The notes below the pieces were generated by a model that worked only from the letters and a program-made list of their open reading frames with translations, searched no databases and was not told where the DNA came from. DNA of 64,000 nucleotides. Source: Leptospira licerasiae serovar Varillal str. VAR 010. GTDB taxonomy: Bacteria; Spirochaetota; Leptospiria; Leptospirales; Leptospiraceae. The stretch lies in the NCBI RefSeq assembly GCF_000244755.1, contig NZ_AHOO02000006.1:273674-337673 (forward strand). The letters run 5' to 3'. The translations under genes were made by a program, and so were the position numbers. The number at the start of each line of letters is the position of its first letter. Position 1 is the first letter of the stretch. Positions 8,448-17,460 of this stretch are shown piece by piece.

Positions 8448-9427
8448 TTTCTTACCTTCGCTAATAGATTAGCCACTTTCCAAAACATTCCGTTTTCTTC
8501 CGGCATTCTTCTTAAAGTAAATTCGTATTCATATCGAACAGGGACCTTATTCACTCTTCTTTCCACAGCAACTCTAACTTTGGAAAGATTGGAACTCACC
8601 TTCTCCGTTCCCAGGATCTTATAGTATTGTAACACGCCGGATCTGTTTTCCGTTAGATAATTTCTGAATTCTTCCAGTACAAAATCTTTTTCCGCTTCTT
8701 CCGATTGTTGCCAATCTCTGGCAAATCTGTCGTATGCTTGTATATATTCAGGGAAATGGATCCATTTGAAATGGAGCTTCCAGTTTTTCTTTTTTTCAGC
8801 GCCTAGAAATAGATGGATCACTTCTTCTGGTTCCAATCCGTCGGTAGAAGGATCTTGGTAAGGAACTCCGGGAAGTACCCAATCTTTTTTACGCTCTTCT
8901 ACACTGAAATATGGGTGGCTTTCTGATCTTACAAAATGGTCCCCATATTCGGAGATATTAGGATAGAAGTAAGCGGTTACGAAATATTTTTTACCAGGTT
9001 CCAACTCGTATAAATGGTCTATCCGGATCTCTTTGGAGAATGTCTCATCTTTGTGAAGAATGATCTCCTTGACCTCGTCTCCCACAAGATTTTCTACTTT
9101 ATTCCTTCTTTTTAAGACCGGATCTTGTTTTCTTTCTTCTTCAATTCTTGTGACAGTTCTTCCGTCTTCATCTCTTACGATCACTTGGAAGGAGCGTAGA
9201 TCTTTTCCATATGGAAAGATCCTAAGAACCTCGTTCCCAGTGTTTCTAACGGAAAGTAATGCAGAGATCGGTTCCTTCTCTCGGAACTGCATTTTAGGAA
9301 GTTTGATATCCACAATGCCTTGGGCTTGGATATAATTTTCGGAAACTTCTCCCCTTGCATTTCTGCTCGGATAAGATCCGAGACCAAATGCGCTCAGAAG
9401 AATCAATATGATCAGAATTCGTTTCAT
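8444..9427 (-). CDS. Secreted protein of unknown function, coupled to fliM
   Basis: 327 residues with a hydrophobic N-terminal signal (~20 residues, cleavage likely after a Gly/Ser-rich stretch); the rest is soluble. Residues 30-180 look like an Ig-like beta domain (ISALLSVRNTGNEVLRI, YFVTAYFYPN). The C-terminal part (~200-327) carries a helix then strands ending VPVRYEYEFTLRR, resembling an NTF2-like fold only in general composition. I do not recognise a named family. The 4-base overlap with fliM suggests co-translation and possibly a motility or periplasmic role, which is inference. Confidence 0.75.
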   Translation of the reverse strand: MKRILIILILLSAFGLGSYPSRNARGEVSENYIQAQGIVDIKLPKMQFREKEPISALLSVRNTGNEVLRIFPYGKDLRSFQVIVRDEDGRTVTRIEEERKQDPVLKRRNKVENLVGDEVKEIILHKDETFSKEIRIDHLYELEPGKKYFVTAYFYPNISEYGDHFVRSESHPYFSVEERKKDWVLPGVPYQDPSTDGLEPEEVIHLFLGAEKKKNWKLHFKWIHFPEYIQAYDRFARDWQQSEEAEKDFVLEEFRNYLTENRSGVLQYYKILGTEKVSSNLSKVRVAVERRVNKVPVRYEYEFTLRRMPEENGMFWKVANLLAKVRK

Positions 9428-9564
9428 TCTAAAATTTCAATCCCGGTTCCAGGTTTCGATAATTCGGACCTAGAGAAGGAGCAGTCAGCTCTACATTTTA
9501 GATTTCGGCAAAAAGAGACAAAACCTACTAAAAAATACGGGAAAATCTATAGGAAACCGGACTT

Positions 9565-10173
9565 TCAGCCTTCCGCATCTTCTATAATATAGTCTGCGAT
9601 CCGGATCAGTCTCCCAAGTACAGGCTTAAGCTTACTATATTCCTGGTAACATTCCTCGTATTTTTCCAGGATTGGTCCGATTTGGGTCACGGACTTAGGG
9701 GATAAGTTCAAACTGGAAATATTGGATTCGGAGAGTTTTTCCGCAGATTCCAAACTGTCGAAAAACCTTGTGATCTCTTTGAAGATGGATTCGTCCGCCC
9801 TATCGTTCTTTTCGAAATTGGATTCTATTTTTAAGATATAGTCGGTGAGAGTTTGTTTGAGTCGGACTTCTTCTTCATTCGCTTTTCGTTTTGCGGTTAA
9901 GTTGTTTACCTTACTATAACGAGCCATCGCTTCTTCGTATGAATGGCTGACGGACTGCCTGTTTTGTTGGATCAGCCTTACCAATGAAACTACCGAGCAG
10001 AAGTCCCAGGCAGTATCTTTTTTGTTCCGGATCTCTGGGAACATTTCTCCACCATTGGAATCGTCCACCTCCAATCCGGAAAGTTTTTCTAATATTCTTC
10101 CCGTGGACCCAGAGCCTTGTATCTCTCGGGCCACCGAAAGAAAGATAGGATTTTGGTCCAGGGAAGTGCTCAT
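9565..10173 (-). CDS. Conserved hypothetical helical protein
   Basis: 202 residues, no signal peptide or membrane segment, mostly charged alpha-helix with coiled-coil potential around 85-125 and 165-200. No catalytic motif or known domain is seen. Its ATG shares one base with the TAA of the upstream cyclophilin lipoprotein gene (TAATG), so it belongs to the argH-cyclophilin transcription unit. Function unknown. Confidence 0.7.
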   Translation of the reverse strand: MSTSLDQNPIFLSVAREIQGSGSTGRILEKLSGLEVDDSNGGEMFPEIRNKKDTAWDFCSVVSLVRLIQQNRQSVSHSYEEAMARYSKVNNLTAKRKANEEEVRLKQTLTDYILKIESNFEKNDRADESIFKEITRFFDSLESAEKLSESNISSLNLSPKSVTQIGPILEKYEECYQEYSKLKPVLGRLIRIADYIIEDAEG

Positions 10174-11075
10174 TATTTTGCCCTCTTATCGTAGATGGAT
10201 ACTTTACGGATGGTAGTTTTTCCGTTTCCGGATGCGATGATCTTATCTACTACTTCCGAGCCTTGGACGATCTGTCCAAAAACCGTATGCAAGCCGTCCA
10301 AATGAGGGGTGTCCACTTGGTTGATGAAAAACTGAGAACCGTTTGTGTTCGGTCCAGCGTTTGCCATTGCCAATGCACCTTTAATTGCCTTTTTACTCTT
10401 CACAACATTATTATAACGATACCCTAATCGATATAGGACTTCCATGACGGAAAGATTTTTGGCCTTCTCTAAATTACTTTCTAGTTCTTCTCTTCTTTCG
10501 TCCGCCTCTCTTTGGCTGCGAATTCCAAGTTCTCCGCCAATGTATCTGTATAAATAACCTGTATAATATTGGGACTGTCCTATTTTTATCTGGTCTAGGC
10601 CTAAACTCGCCGCATTGATCTCATCAGCAAATCTGTATCCGGGAGTTCCTGAACCGTCTCCATATGGACATCCACCTTGGATCATAAAACCTTCGATCAC
10701 TCTATGAAATGTTAATCCATCATAGAACGGTCTTTTTTGGGGTTGTCCGTTACGAAGAGTAAATTCTTTCTCTCCTTGTGCCAGATCTATGAAGTTTTGG
10801 ACCGTTTTAGAAGCATCCTTATCGTACAATTCAAAAAGCATATTACCTTGGGTGGTTTCGATCAAGGCATAGATCGCAGGTTTTTCCGGAAGTACGACGC
10901 GAGGTTTTTCTTCTTTTCTAACTACTACGTCTACAGGGCTATATGCCTCCGGAACATATCTTTGTTCCGCATATGGGTTTGCCTTACAGGCAAAAGAAAA
11001 TAATAAAATCGTAAACGATACTAAGGCGCCTAAAATTCGGAGCTTAGAATTCGATCTTACATTCGGATAATTCAT
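10173..11075 (-). CDS. Cyclophilin-type peptidyl-prolyl isomerase lipoprotein with insertion
   Basis: 300 residues. A lipobox FSFAC predicts lipidation at Cys30, so it acts at the periplasmic face or outer membrane as a proline isomerase or chaperone. The cyclophilin core is clear: TFHRVIEGFMIQGGCP (near 123-137), ALAMANAGPNTNGSQFFI (near 234-251), LDGLHTVFGQIVQG (near 259-272). A stretch of about 75 residues (~157-231), rich in Tyr, Arg and Glu, interrupts the core between the DEINA strand and the NGSQFF region where most single-domain cyclophilins have only a short loop. It overlaps argH by 4 bases. Confidence 0.88.
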   Translation of the reverse strand: MNYPNVRSNSKLRILGALVSFTILLFSFACKANPYAEQRYVPEAYSPVDVVVRKEEKPRVVLPEKPAIYALIETTQGNMLFELYDKDASKTVQNFIDLAQGEKEFTLRNGQPQKRPFYDGLTFHRVIEGFMIQGGCPYGDGSGTPGYRFADEINAASLGLDQIKIGQSQYYTGYLYRYIGGELGIRSQREADERREELESNLEKAKNLSVMEVLYRLGYRYNNVVKSKKAIKGALAMANAGPNTNGSQFFINQVDTPHLDGLHTVFGQIVQGSEVVDKIIASGNGKTTIRKVSIYDKRAK

Positions 11076-12493
11076 TTCGTATTCCTTTGGATTGAGTTGA
11101 TAGATTGTTTTGCAAGTTCTAATTGTTCTAACTGTCTAGTTCTGGAAGTTCCACCATAGCTAGACTTTTTATCCGTAGATAACTCCAGACTCACCGCTTT
11201 GGAATATTCATCTCCCGCAAAAAAAGGTGAAATTCCTTTTCGAATCTCTTCGCCAATTGTGAATAAATTCTCTTTTCTTTCCACACATTCGGAGACAAGC
11301 CTTCCCACTAATTCGTGAGCTGTTCTGAATGGGACTTTTTTTTCTCCCACCAAAAAGTCGGCTAGATCTGTCGCAGTTGCAAATCCTTCTTTCAGGGATC
11401 TTTCTCCTCTTTCCGGTCTGAACTGCATTTCGGATACCATGGCTTCTAAACCTTCCAGACTTAAAAGAACTGTTTCCACCGCATCAAAAACGGCTAACTT
11501 GTCTTCTTGTAAATCACGATTGTAGGTAAGAGGCAATCCCTTTAAGAGCCCGATTAGATGATTTAAGTTACCCGCAACTCTTGCGGATTTTCCTCGAATG
11601 AGCTCGGCGATATCCGGATTTTTTTTCTGGGGCATGATAGAAGATCCGGTAGTGAGTGAATCTGGTAGTTTTACCAGACCGAATTCCTGAGAAGAATAAA
11701 GTACGATATCCTCACAAAACCGAGATGCATGGGACATTGTTTGTACTGCGGCGAATAAAAATTGGAGAAGATGATCTCTATTCGAAACTCCATCCATACT
11801 ATTGGGAGAAATAGAATCCACTTTTAGTTCAGAGGCCAAAAACTCCCTGTCGTTTTGGTAATTCACTCCAGCCATTGCACCGGAACCTAAAACAAGAATG
11901 TTCGCAGTCTTTTGGGCGAATTCGAAAAACTCCAGATCACGAGTGAACATCCAAAAATAGGCCAATAAAAAGTGAGAGGCTCTGATCGGTTGAGCGACTT
12001 GCAGATGAGTATATCCCGGAATAATCGTATCTATATTTTTAGAAGCCTGTTCGTAAAGTGCCTCTCTCAAAGAATCCAAACGGAGGATAATTTCTTGGAT
12101 ACGATTTCTTACATAAAGCCTTGTGTCTTGCGAGACCTGATCATTTCTCGACCTAGCCGTATGTAATTTTTTTCCCACTTCTCCTTTCAATTCCGTAAGT
12201 CTGGATTCCACATGCATGTGAATATCTTCCAGCTCGGAACTGAATTTGAAATTTCCGGATTCGATTTCTTCTTCTACCTGATTTAATCCGTCTAGTATGT
12301 CTTTTAATTCTGTGGAATTTAAGATGCCCATCTTTGCAAGCATCTTAGCGTGAGCCCTACTTCCTTCTAGATCTTCTTTGTACAATTTTTGGTCGAAGGA
12401 TATGGATTCTCCTATCCTTTCCATGATGGAAGAAGCTTTTTCTTTAAATCTTCCCCCCCAAAGTTTAGAGTTCTTGTCCTCAGGTGTATTCAT
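11072..12493 (-). CDS. argH: Argininosuccinate lyase
   Basis: 473 residues, the standard length. Last step of arginine synthesis, splitting argininosuccinate into arginine and fumarate; cytosolic tetramer. Fumarase/aspartase-superfamily motifs are intact: the N-terminal KLWGGRF, HTARSRNDQ, the GYTHLQVAQP segment, and the signature TGSSIMPQKKNP with the catalytic loop serine. Start ATG 12493. It is followed directly by the cyclophilin lipoprotein and a hypothetical in the same direction; no other arginine gene is nearby. Confidence 0.97.
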   Translation of the reverse strand: MNTPEDKNSKLWGGRFKEKASSIMERIGESISFDQKLYKEDLEGSRAHAKMLAKMGILNSTELKDILDGLNQVEEEIESGNFKFSSELEDIHMHVESRLTELKGEVGKKLHTARSRNDQVSQDTRLYVRNRIQEIILRLDSLREALYEQASKNIDTIIPGYTHLQVAQPIRASHFLLAYFWMFTRDLEFFEFAQKTANILVLGSGAMAGVNYQNDREFLASELKVDSISPNSMDGVSNRDHLLQFLFAAVQTMSHASRFCEDIVLYSSQEFGLVKLPDSLTTGSSIMPQKKNPDIAELIRGKSARVAGNLNHLIGLLKGLPLTYNRDLQEDKLAVFDAVETVLLSLEGLEAMVSEMQFRPERGERSLKEGFATATDLADFLVGEKKVPFRTAHELVGRLVSECVERKENLFTIGEEIRKGISPFFAGDEYSKAVSLELSTDKKSSYGGTSRTRQLEQLELAKQSINSIQRNTK

Positions 12494-12511
12494 TAAAATG
12501 ATTTAAATGCC

Positions 12512-12952
12512 TTATTGATTTTCCGCAAATGTCTGGAGCCAATCTCTTAGGACCTCTATTTCTTCCGGATCCAGTTTTGAGTTAGGATGCAGGAATATAT
12601 AATCCTTGGGCGGCATATTTCCTTCTTCGATTTCCTCTAGTATTTCTTCCGCTAGATCCGCCTTTTTTTCCGGCTTTAAGGTTTCCCATTCGGAAAAATT
12701 CAATTCTTCCCGGCCTTCTTCTATATGATGCGAGATATATAAAGAAACCGGAAAAACCTTAGAATACCAGGGCCATTGTACTAGGTCCGAATGGCAGTCA
12801 TAACAAGACTTTCGAAAAATCTTTTTGACGCGTTCTTCCGTTTTGATTTCATTAGCATTCTTTCCCAACGGAGGTTGGACGGGGATTAACTGAAGAGCAA
12901 GGAATACGACTAGCAGTCCGATTCCGAAACGGATCCAAATTTTTCTCATCAC
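12512..12952 (-). CDS. Haem-binding domain protein (single c-type CxxCH)
   Basis: 146 residues with an N-terminal membrane anchor or uncleaved signal (residues 5-25). One covalent c-type haem site CYDCH (Cys50, Cys53, His54) is set in the family pattern SCYDCHSDLVQWPWYSKV, with PPKDYIFLHP near the C-terminus supplying a possible distal ligand. It matches the Haem_bd family of periplasmic small haem proteins. Redox role inferred. It lies just upstream of argH on the same strand; the 18-base gap suggests co-transcription without an obvious functional link. Confidence 0.85.
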   Translation of the reverse strand: MMRKIWIRFGIGLLVVFLALQLIPVQPPLGKNANEIKTEERVKKIFRKSCYDCHSDLVQWPWYSKVFPVSLYISHHIEEGREELNFSEWETLKPEKKADLAEEILEEIEEGNMPPKDYIFLHPNSKLDPEEIEVLRDWLQTFAENQ

Positions 12953-13020
12953 TCCCGCTAAGAATACGGACGGGAATGTTTTTGAAAATAGAATTTTTCC
13001 CCTTTCTTCTACCTAAAACC

Positions 13021-13491
13021 ATGAACTTTTTGCAAGACGGACATAACCTCTCTTATCTTTGGATCGCCTCCGGGATCGTTCTCATGATTCTCGAACTTTT
13101 TGTCCCAGGAACATTCGTATTTTTTTTAGGACTTTCCGCGGCAATCGTAGGAAGTATTTCCTATTTTTTTGAAATAGGGTTTTGGACCCAGGCAATCGTT
13201 TGGGCGGCACTTTCAGGAATTCTAATTTGGGTAGGAGGAAGTTTTCTAAGGAAGTTCTTTCCTTCTTCTTCGGAAAGGGCAACTCTTAAGTCCGAAGAAG
13301 GCCCCGGAAGGATCGTTCTAGTTTCCAAAGATATACTTGTAGAAAGGAAAGGTGGCAGGGTCGTATTCCAAGGAACCGAATGGGATGCGATCAGCAAATC
13401 CAAACGTATCCCGGCAGGTAAAAGAGCCAGGATCTTAGAAAGAGAGAATCTGACATTTGTCGTGGAGCCGATCGAGCTTCCTGAAATTTAA
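13021..13491 (+). CDS. NfeD-family membrane protein
   Basis: About 156 residues from ATG 13021. Two to three transmembrane helices (residues ~10-80) are followed by a small OB-fold NfeD domain (ARILERENLTFVVEP near the end). NfeD proteins partner with SPFH/stomatin proteins in membrane microdomains, and two SPFH genes follow. An upstream in-frame ATG at 12976 would add 15 residues. Neither start has a good ribosome-binding site; 13021 fits the usual short cytoplasmic lead. Confidence 0.82.
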   Translation: MNFLQDGHNLSYLWIASGIVLMILELFVPGTFVFFLGLSAAIVGSISYFFEIGFWTQAIVWAALSGILIWVGGSFLRKFFPSSSERATLKSEEGPGRIVLVSKDILVERKGGRVVFQGTEWDAISKSKRIPAGKRARILERENLTFVVEPIELPEI

Positions 13492-13523
13492 TCATTATTG
13501 GATAGGAGTTAGAAACTAACAAA

Positions 13524-14459
13524 ATGGACCCATTTCTATTTTTTACGCTGATCTTTATAGCAGTCATCTACCTAATTATGAAGACTTGCATTGTGGTTCC
13601 CCAAACCTACAGTTTTGTAGTGGAAAGACTTGGGGTCTTCCGTGGAGCGCTTGGCGCAGGTTTTCATTTTCTCATTCCGATCATTGACCAGATCAGATAC
13701 AAACAACTCTTAAAGGAGATCGCAATCGATATTCCTCCTCAGACTTGTATCACTAAGGATAACGTTTCCATTTTGGTGGACGGTATTCTGTACATCAGGG
13801 TCATGGATGCTTACAAGGCTTCTTACGAGATCGAAAACTTCCGAAACGCTACCATTCAGTTGGCGCAAACCACTCTTCGTTCCGAAATAGGTAAACTTGT
13901 ATTGGACCATACATTCTCGGAAAGAGACGATATCAATGCAAACGTAGTTCGCGCATTGGACGAGGCAACGGATCCTTGGGGAATTAAAGTAACCCGTTAC
14001 GAGATCAAAAATATTTCTCCTCCTAAAGAAATCCTTCATGAAATGGAAGAACAGGTAAAAGCGGAACGTGTAAAACGTGCAGAGATCACTATCTCCGAAG
14101 GAGAGAAAGTTTCTCGTATCAATCGTTCCATGGGAGAAAGACAGGAAGCGATCAACCTTTCCGAAGGTGAAAAGATCAAAAAGGTAAACGAGGCGGAAGG
14201 TAAAGCCAAAGAGATAGAGTTTATCGCCCAAGCAAAAGCAAAAGGGATCCAAATGATCGCAGAAGCTACCGGAAACGACGGAGGACCAGAAGCGGTCAAT
14301 CTTCAGATCACTGAGGATTATCTGTCCGGATTAGGACTCATCCTAGAAAAAGCAAAAACCACCGTTCTTCCGACGGAAATGGCAAACGTAGTCGGTTTCT
14401 TTGAAGGTATCTCCAAGGTAACCAATAAATTCCCAGGATTGGATGCAGAGAAGGAGTAA
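13524..14459 (+). CDS. SPFH/Band 7 (stomatin-like) protein 1
   Basis: 311 residues. One N-terminal transmembrane helix (4-22) is followed by the SPFH domain (GVFRGALGAGFHFLIP, PPQTCITKDNVSILVDGILY) and a Glu/Lys/Ala-rich coiled coil near 170-240 typical of oligomerising stomatins and QmcA-like proteins. Probable membrane scaffold working with the NfeD protein encoded upstream. Its C-terminal AEKE is followed by AAGGAG, which overlaps its own stop region and serves as ribosome-binding site of the next gene. Confidence 0.9.
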   Translation: MDPFLFFTLIFIAVIYLIMKTCIVVPQTYSFVVERLGVFRGALGAGFHFLIPIIDQIRYKQLLKEIAIDIPPQTCITKDNVSILVDGILYIRVMDAYKASYEIENFRNATIQLAQTTLRSEIGKLVLDHTFSERDDINANVVRALDEATDPWGIKVTRYEIKNISPPKEILHEMEEQVKAERVKRAEITISEGEKVSRINRSMGERQEAINLSEGEKIKKVNEAEGKAKEIEFIAQAKAKGIQMIAEATGNDGGPEAVNLQITEDYLSGLGLILEKAKTTVLPTEMANVVGFFEGISKVTNKFPGLDAEKE

Positions 14460-14464
14460 TGCTA

Positions 14465-15391
14465 ATGTTTGTTTCAGTATTTTTATGGATATTTTGGCTC
14501 GGGTTTTTACTCTACTTCGCGTATAAACTTTATCGTTCTTTGAGAATCGTTTCCGCTCAAGAATGTATCATTGTAGAAAGACTCGGAAAATACAGCAGGA
14601 CCCTCCATGCAGGGTTCCATATTCTGATCCCATTTATAGATTATGATGCATATTATCATACTCTAAAAGAGCAGGCGATCGACGTTCCTCCTCAAACCTG
14701 TATCACAAAAGATAACGTTAAGGTGGAGATGGATGGGATTTTGTATTTAAGAGTACTTGATCCTCAAAAAGCAAGTTATGGAATAGAAGACTATAGATTC
14801 GCAGTCACCCAACTTGTACAAACTACAATGAGAGCGATCATTGGGACCATGGATCTGGATACAACCTTCGAGACCAGAGAAGTGATCAATAGTAAAATTT
14901 TAGAAGTTCTAGACCAAGCGGGAGAACCTTGGGGAGTTCGGGTAAATCGTTATGAGATAGTAAACATTGCCCCTCCTAAATCCATTATTGAAGCGATGGA
15001 AAGAGAGAAAAAAGCACAGATCACCAAAAAGGCACAGATCTCTCTTTCAGAAGGAGATAGAGATTCTAGGATCAACCGTTCCTTAGGTATCAAAGAAGAA
15101 GCGATCAATAAGTCCGAGGGTGAAAAACAAAAAAGGATCAATGAGGCGGAAGGACAAGCTGCTGAAATTGAATCCATAGCAATCGCCACTGCAAAGGGTA
15201 TTGAACTACTTGCGTCTTCCATCAAAACAAAAGGTGGAAAAGAAGCGGTTAAACTTAGGATCGCTCAGAGATTTATCAAAGAGGTGGAAAAATTAGGACA
15301 GGACGGAACAGAACTTGTTCTTCCGTTAAACCTATCTAATTTTAAATCCGTAATGAAGTCTGTACTCGGAAGCGAGGACAAAAAGGCTTAA
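14465..15391 (+). CDS. SPFH/Band 7 (stomatin-like) protein 2
   Basis: 308 residues, a clear paralogue of the preceding gene: PPQTCITKDNV is repeated, and the same TM-SPFH-coiled coil order is kept. Two ATG codons compete. The one at 14459 overlaps the previous stop but sits only 2 bases from AAGGAG; the one at 14465 has an 8-base spacing and is preferred. The pair probably assembles as a hetero-oligomer, as paired SPFH proteins do in other systems (inference). A convergent hairpin ends the operon. Confidence 0.9.
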   Translation: MFVSVFLWIFWLGFLLYFAYKLYRSLRIVSAQECIIVERLGKYSRTLHAGFHILIPFIDYDAYYHTLKEQAIDVPPQTCITKDNVKVEMDGILYLRVLDPQKASYGIEDYRFAVTQLVQTTMRAIIGTMDLDTTFETREVINSKILEVLDQAGEPWGVRVNRYEIVNIAPPKSIIEAMEREKKAQITKKAQISLSEGDRDSRINRSLGIKEEAINKSEGEKQKRINEAEGQAAEIESIAIATAKGIELLASSIKTKGGKEAVKLRIAQRFIKEVEKLGQDGTELVLPLNLSNFKSVMKSVLGSEDKKA

Positions 15392-15400
15392 GATCAAAAT

Positions 15401-15428
15401 CGTATCCGGAAAATCATTTCCGGATACG
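15401..15428. terminator. Perfect 12-bp convergent hairpin
   Basis: CGTATCCGGAAA-ATCA-TTTCCGGATACG lies between the SPFH operon and fliN, which converge here. Only short T runs follow on either side, so it may act as a modest bidirectional terminator or as a block to exonucleases. Confidence 0.65.
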
Positions 15429-15438
15429 AAAATTCTAT

Positions 15439-15957
15439 TTAGATCATTCTTCTAGATGGATCAACTATCTCGGTAATTCTAATTCCGTAATAATCATCCA
15501 ATAGGACCAGTTTTCCCTTTCCTACCAGCTTGCCGTTTGCTAAAATATCCAAATCTTCTCCGACTGCATTGTCCAGTTCTACAACTGCACCTTCGTTCAG
15601 ACCTAGGACATCTTTAATGTACATATTTGTCCTACCTAATTCAACAGTAAGAGCCACATTAACATCTAGTAATAGATTAAGGTTCGCGGTATTGGAAGAA
15701 ACGGAACTAGAGCGAGCGCTTGCTTTTGGGGGCGCAGGAGTAGAAGAAGGTCCCAAGGCCGCCGCAATATCCGCGAAAGATGGAGCTCCTCCAGATGCAG
15801 GAGAAGTAGAAGCACCTGCTCCACCGCCTGCATCTCCTAATAAGGAATCCAATTCTCCGCTCAGATTAAAATCTGCTGAGCCACCGCCCCCACCGCCAGG
15901 ACTGGACCCGGTTAGTAATGCGTCTATATCGTCTTGTGAAAGGGAGCCTTCACCCAT
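15439..15957 (-). CDS. fliN: Flagellar motor switch protein FliN
   Basis: 172 residues. The C-terminal SpoA domain (~90-172: LLLDVNVALTVELGRT, VLGLNEGAVVELD, VLLDDYYGIRITEI) is typical FliN. The N-terminus has a FliM-like LSQDDIDALL peptide, then a low-complexity Gly/Ala/Ser/Pro linker of ~65 residues. The N-terminal peptide and long linker resemble the FliY arrangement, but the CheC catalytic region of FliY is absent. A large frame on the opposite strand is a by-product of the biased linker. Confidence 0.93.
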   Translation of the reverse strand: MGEGSLSQDDIDALLTGSSPGGGGGGSADFNLSGELDSLLGDAGGGAGASTSPASGGAPSFADIAAALGPSSTPAPPKASARSSSVSSNTANLNLLLDVNVALTVELGRTNMYIKDVLGLNEGAVVELDNAVGEDLDILANGKLVGKGKLVLLDDYYGIRITEIVDPSRRMI

Positions 15958-16038
15958 TAGGACTTGCCTCCAAAGGTTCTTTCTAAATTCTTCGACAGAA
16001 CCGAAAGATTATACAAGAGAAATTCTAGGGAAGAAAGA

Positions 16039-17334
16039 ATGAAACCTGAAGATTTGACCCCTCCGTCGGCGCGAAATTCCGGAAATATCCTGGATTTTAC
16101 CCAGGCAAAAAACCTACTTTACTCGGAATTAAAAGGTCTGGGAGTCAAGGATGCGGAACTTCCCGCATTTGTGCCTGACAAAAAAGATCTCAGGATCGAA
16201 TTTCCTATCCCTGGCACTGACAAAGCACAGTTGCTGGATTGTATCCAGATAGTTCGTAACCATATTGAAAATCTGAGGATCCATACTTTCGAACCGGGAT
16301 ATGTTTGCCTACAAGCCCTGAATGAGAATCTATTCGAAACTAAAAACATTTTAGACAATGCAAAGTTCCGTTTTTATGCGGGAAGGAACCAAAGCAAAAT
16401 AGAGATCACTAAAAAGGGAGATTTCCATAGAGAGGAGATTTTTTCCGCAATCGATCTATTCAAGTATCTCAGACTTTCTAAACAAGAGTCGGTCCAAAAT
16501 CCAAAAGAACTTTTACTCAGACTAGGGATCGATGTGTTCGATCCGATAGAAGCTAAGAAGAAGGGAGACTGGATGACATTCGAGGCCATCGCAGGTTACG
16601 AGGATGTCAAAAGACAAATATTAGAATCCATTATACTTCCTCTAAAATCTCCTGAAACCTTAGAGGAACTTTCCAAACTCACTCGTAAATTTCCCGGAAG
16701 AACAAAACCAAGAGCAATTCTTTTGGAAGGAGAACCTGGGGTCGGAAAAACCACAATGGCAAAGGTGATTTCATGTATGACGGAAATCCCTCTCATCTAT
16801 GTGCCGGTAGAATCCATTTTAAGTAAATATTATGGGGAAAGCGCCCAGAACATGGCTTATGTCTTTGACGTGGCTTCCCTATTCCCTTCTTGCCTTTTAT
16901 TTTTGGACGAAATAGATTCCTTAGCAGGCTCCAGGGACGACGGCCTATTTGAGGCTACCCGGAACATTCTATCAGTATTATTACGAAAACTAGATGGTTT
17001 CGAAGGGGGACAAAAATCAATTACCCTGGGGGCTACCAATAGAAAACAGGACTTGGATAAGGCTTTGCTTTCCAGATTCGACAGATCCGTATTCTTCCCC
17101 CTGCCTAACGAAAAAGAAAGGGCTGCGATATTAGGGAATTATGCTAAACATCTACAGGATTCGGAGCGTTTAACAATTTCACAACGATTGGGATCGCATT
17201 CTGGCCGGGATTTACGGGATTTCTGCGATTTTGTGGAAAGGAGATGGGCGGCTTACCTGATCGAAAAAGGATTGAAACCGACTCCTCCCCCCTATGAACT
17301 GTATTTGGAAACGAGTTCAAAATCCGGAAAATAA
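16039..17334 (+). CDS. AAA+ ATPase with unassigned N-terminal domain
   Basis: 431 residues from ATG 16039, chosen because AGGGAAGAAAG precedes it. A longer TTG-initiated form would overlap the divergent fliN promoter region. Residues 1-170 match no domain I know. Residues ~185-400 are a classical FtsH/Cdc48-like AAA module: Walker A GEPGVGKTT near 231, Walker B LLFLDEID near 287, sensor-1 GATNRK and arginine-finger region LLSRFDRS. No protease domain follows, so it is a stand-alone remodelling ATPase. The substrate is unknown. It is divergent from fliN and upstream of the probable fcpB. Confidence 0.85.
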   Translation: MKPEDLTPPSARNSGNILDFTQAKNLLYSELKGLGVKDAELPAFVPDKKDLRIEFPIPGTDKAQLLDCIQIVRNHIENLRIHTFEPGYVCLQALNENLFETKNILDNAKFRFYAGRNQSKIEITKKGDFHREEIFSAIDLFKYLRLSKQESVQNPKELLLRLGIDVFDPIEAKKKGDWMTFEAIAGYEDVKRQILESIILPLKSPETLEELSKLTRKFPGRTKPRAILLEGEPGVGKTTMAKVISCMTEIPLIYVPVESILSKYYGESAQNMAYVFDVASLFPSCLLFLDEIDSLAGSRDDGLFEATRNILSVLLRKLDGFEGGQKSITLGATNRKQDLDKALLSRFDRSVFFPLPNEKERAAILGNYAKHLQDSERLTISQRLGSHSGRDLRDFCDFVERRWAAYLIEKGLKPTPPPYELYLETSSKSGK

Positions 17335-17460
17335 ACGTTTTCGGTGCGAAAATGTAAGTCTTGGATTTAATCGGGAGTCTATTTTACCGATACTAGAGAC
17401 AGGGTATTCTCGACTTTCGGGGAAACTCAAACGCAGAAGAGACCAAGGAAATAGGGTACA

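Noticed and set aside
13710..14252. Long leftward open frame opposite the first SPFH gene
   Set aside because: It is antisense to a well-conserved SPFH protein, has Phe/Leu/Cys-rich composition typical of a shadow frame and no ribosome-binding site.
15530..16042. 170-codon rightward frame opposite fliN
   Set aside because: Produced by the biased Gly/Ala/Ser/Pro linker of fliN read in reverse; composition Ser/Pro/Ala with no domain.
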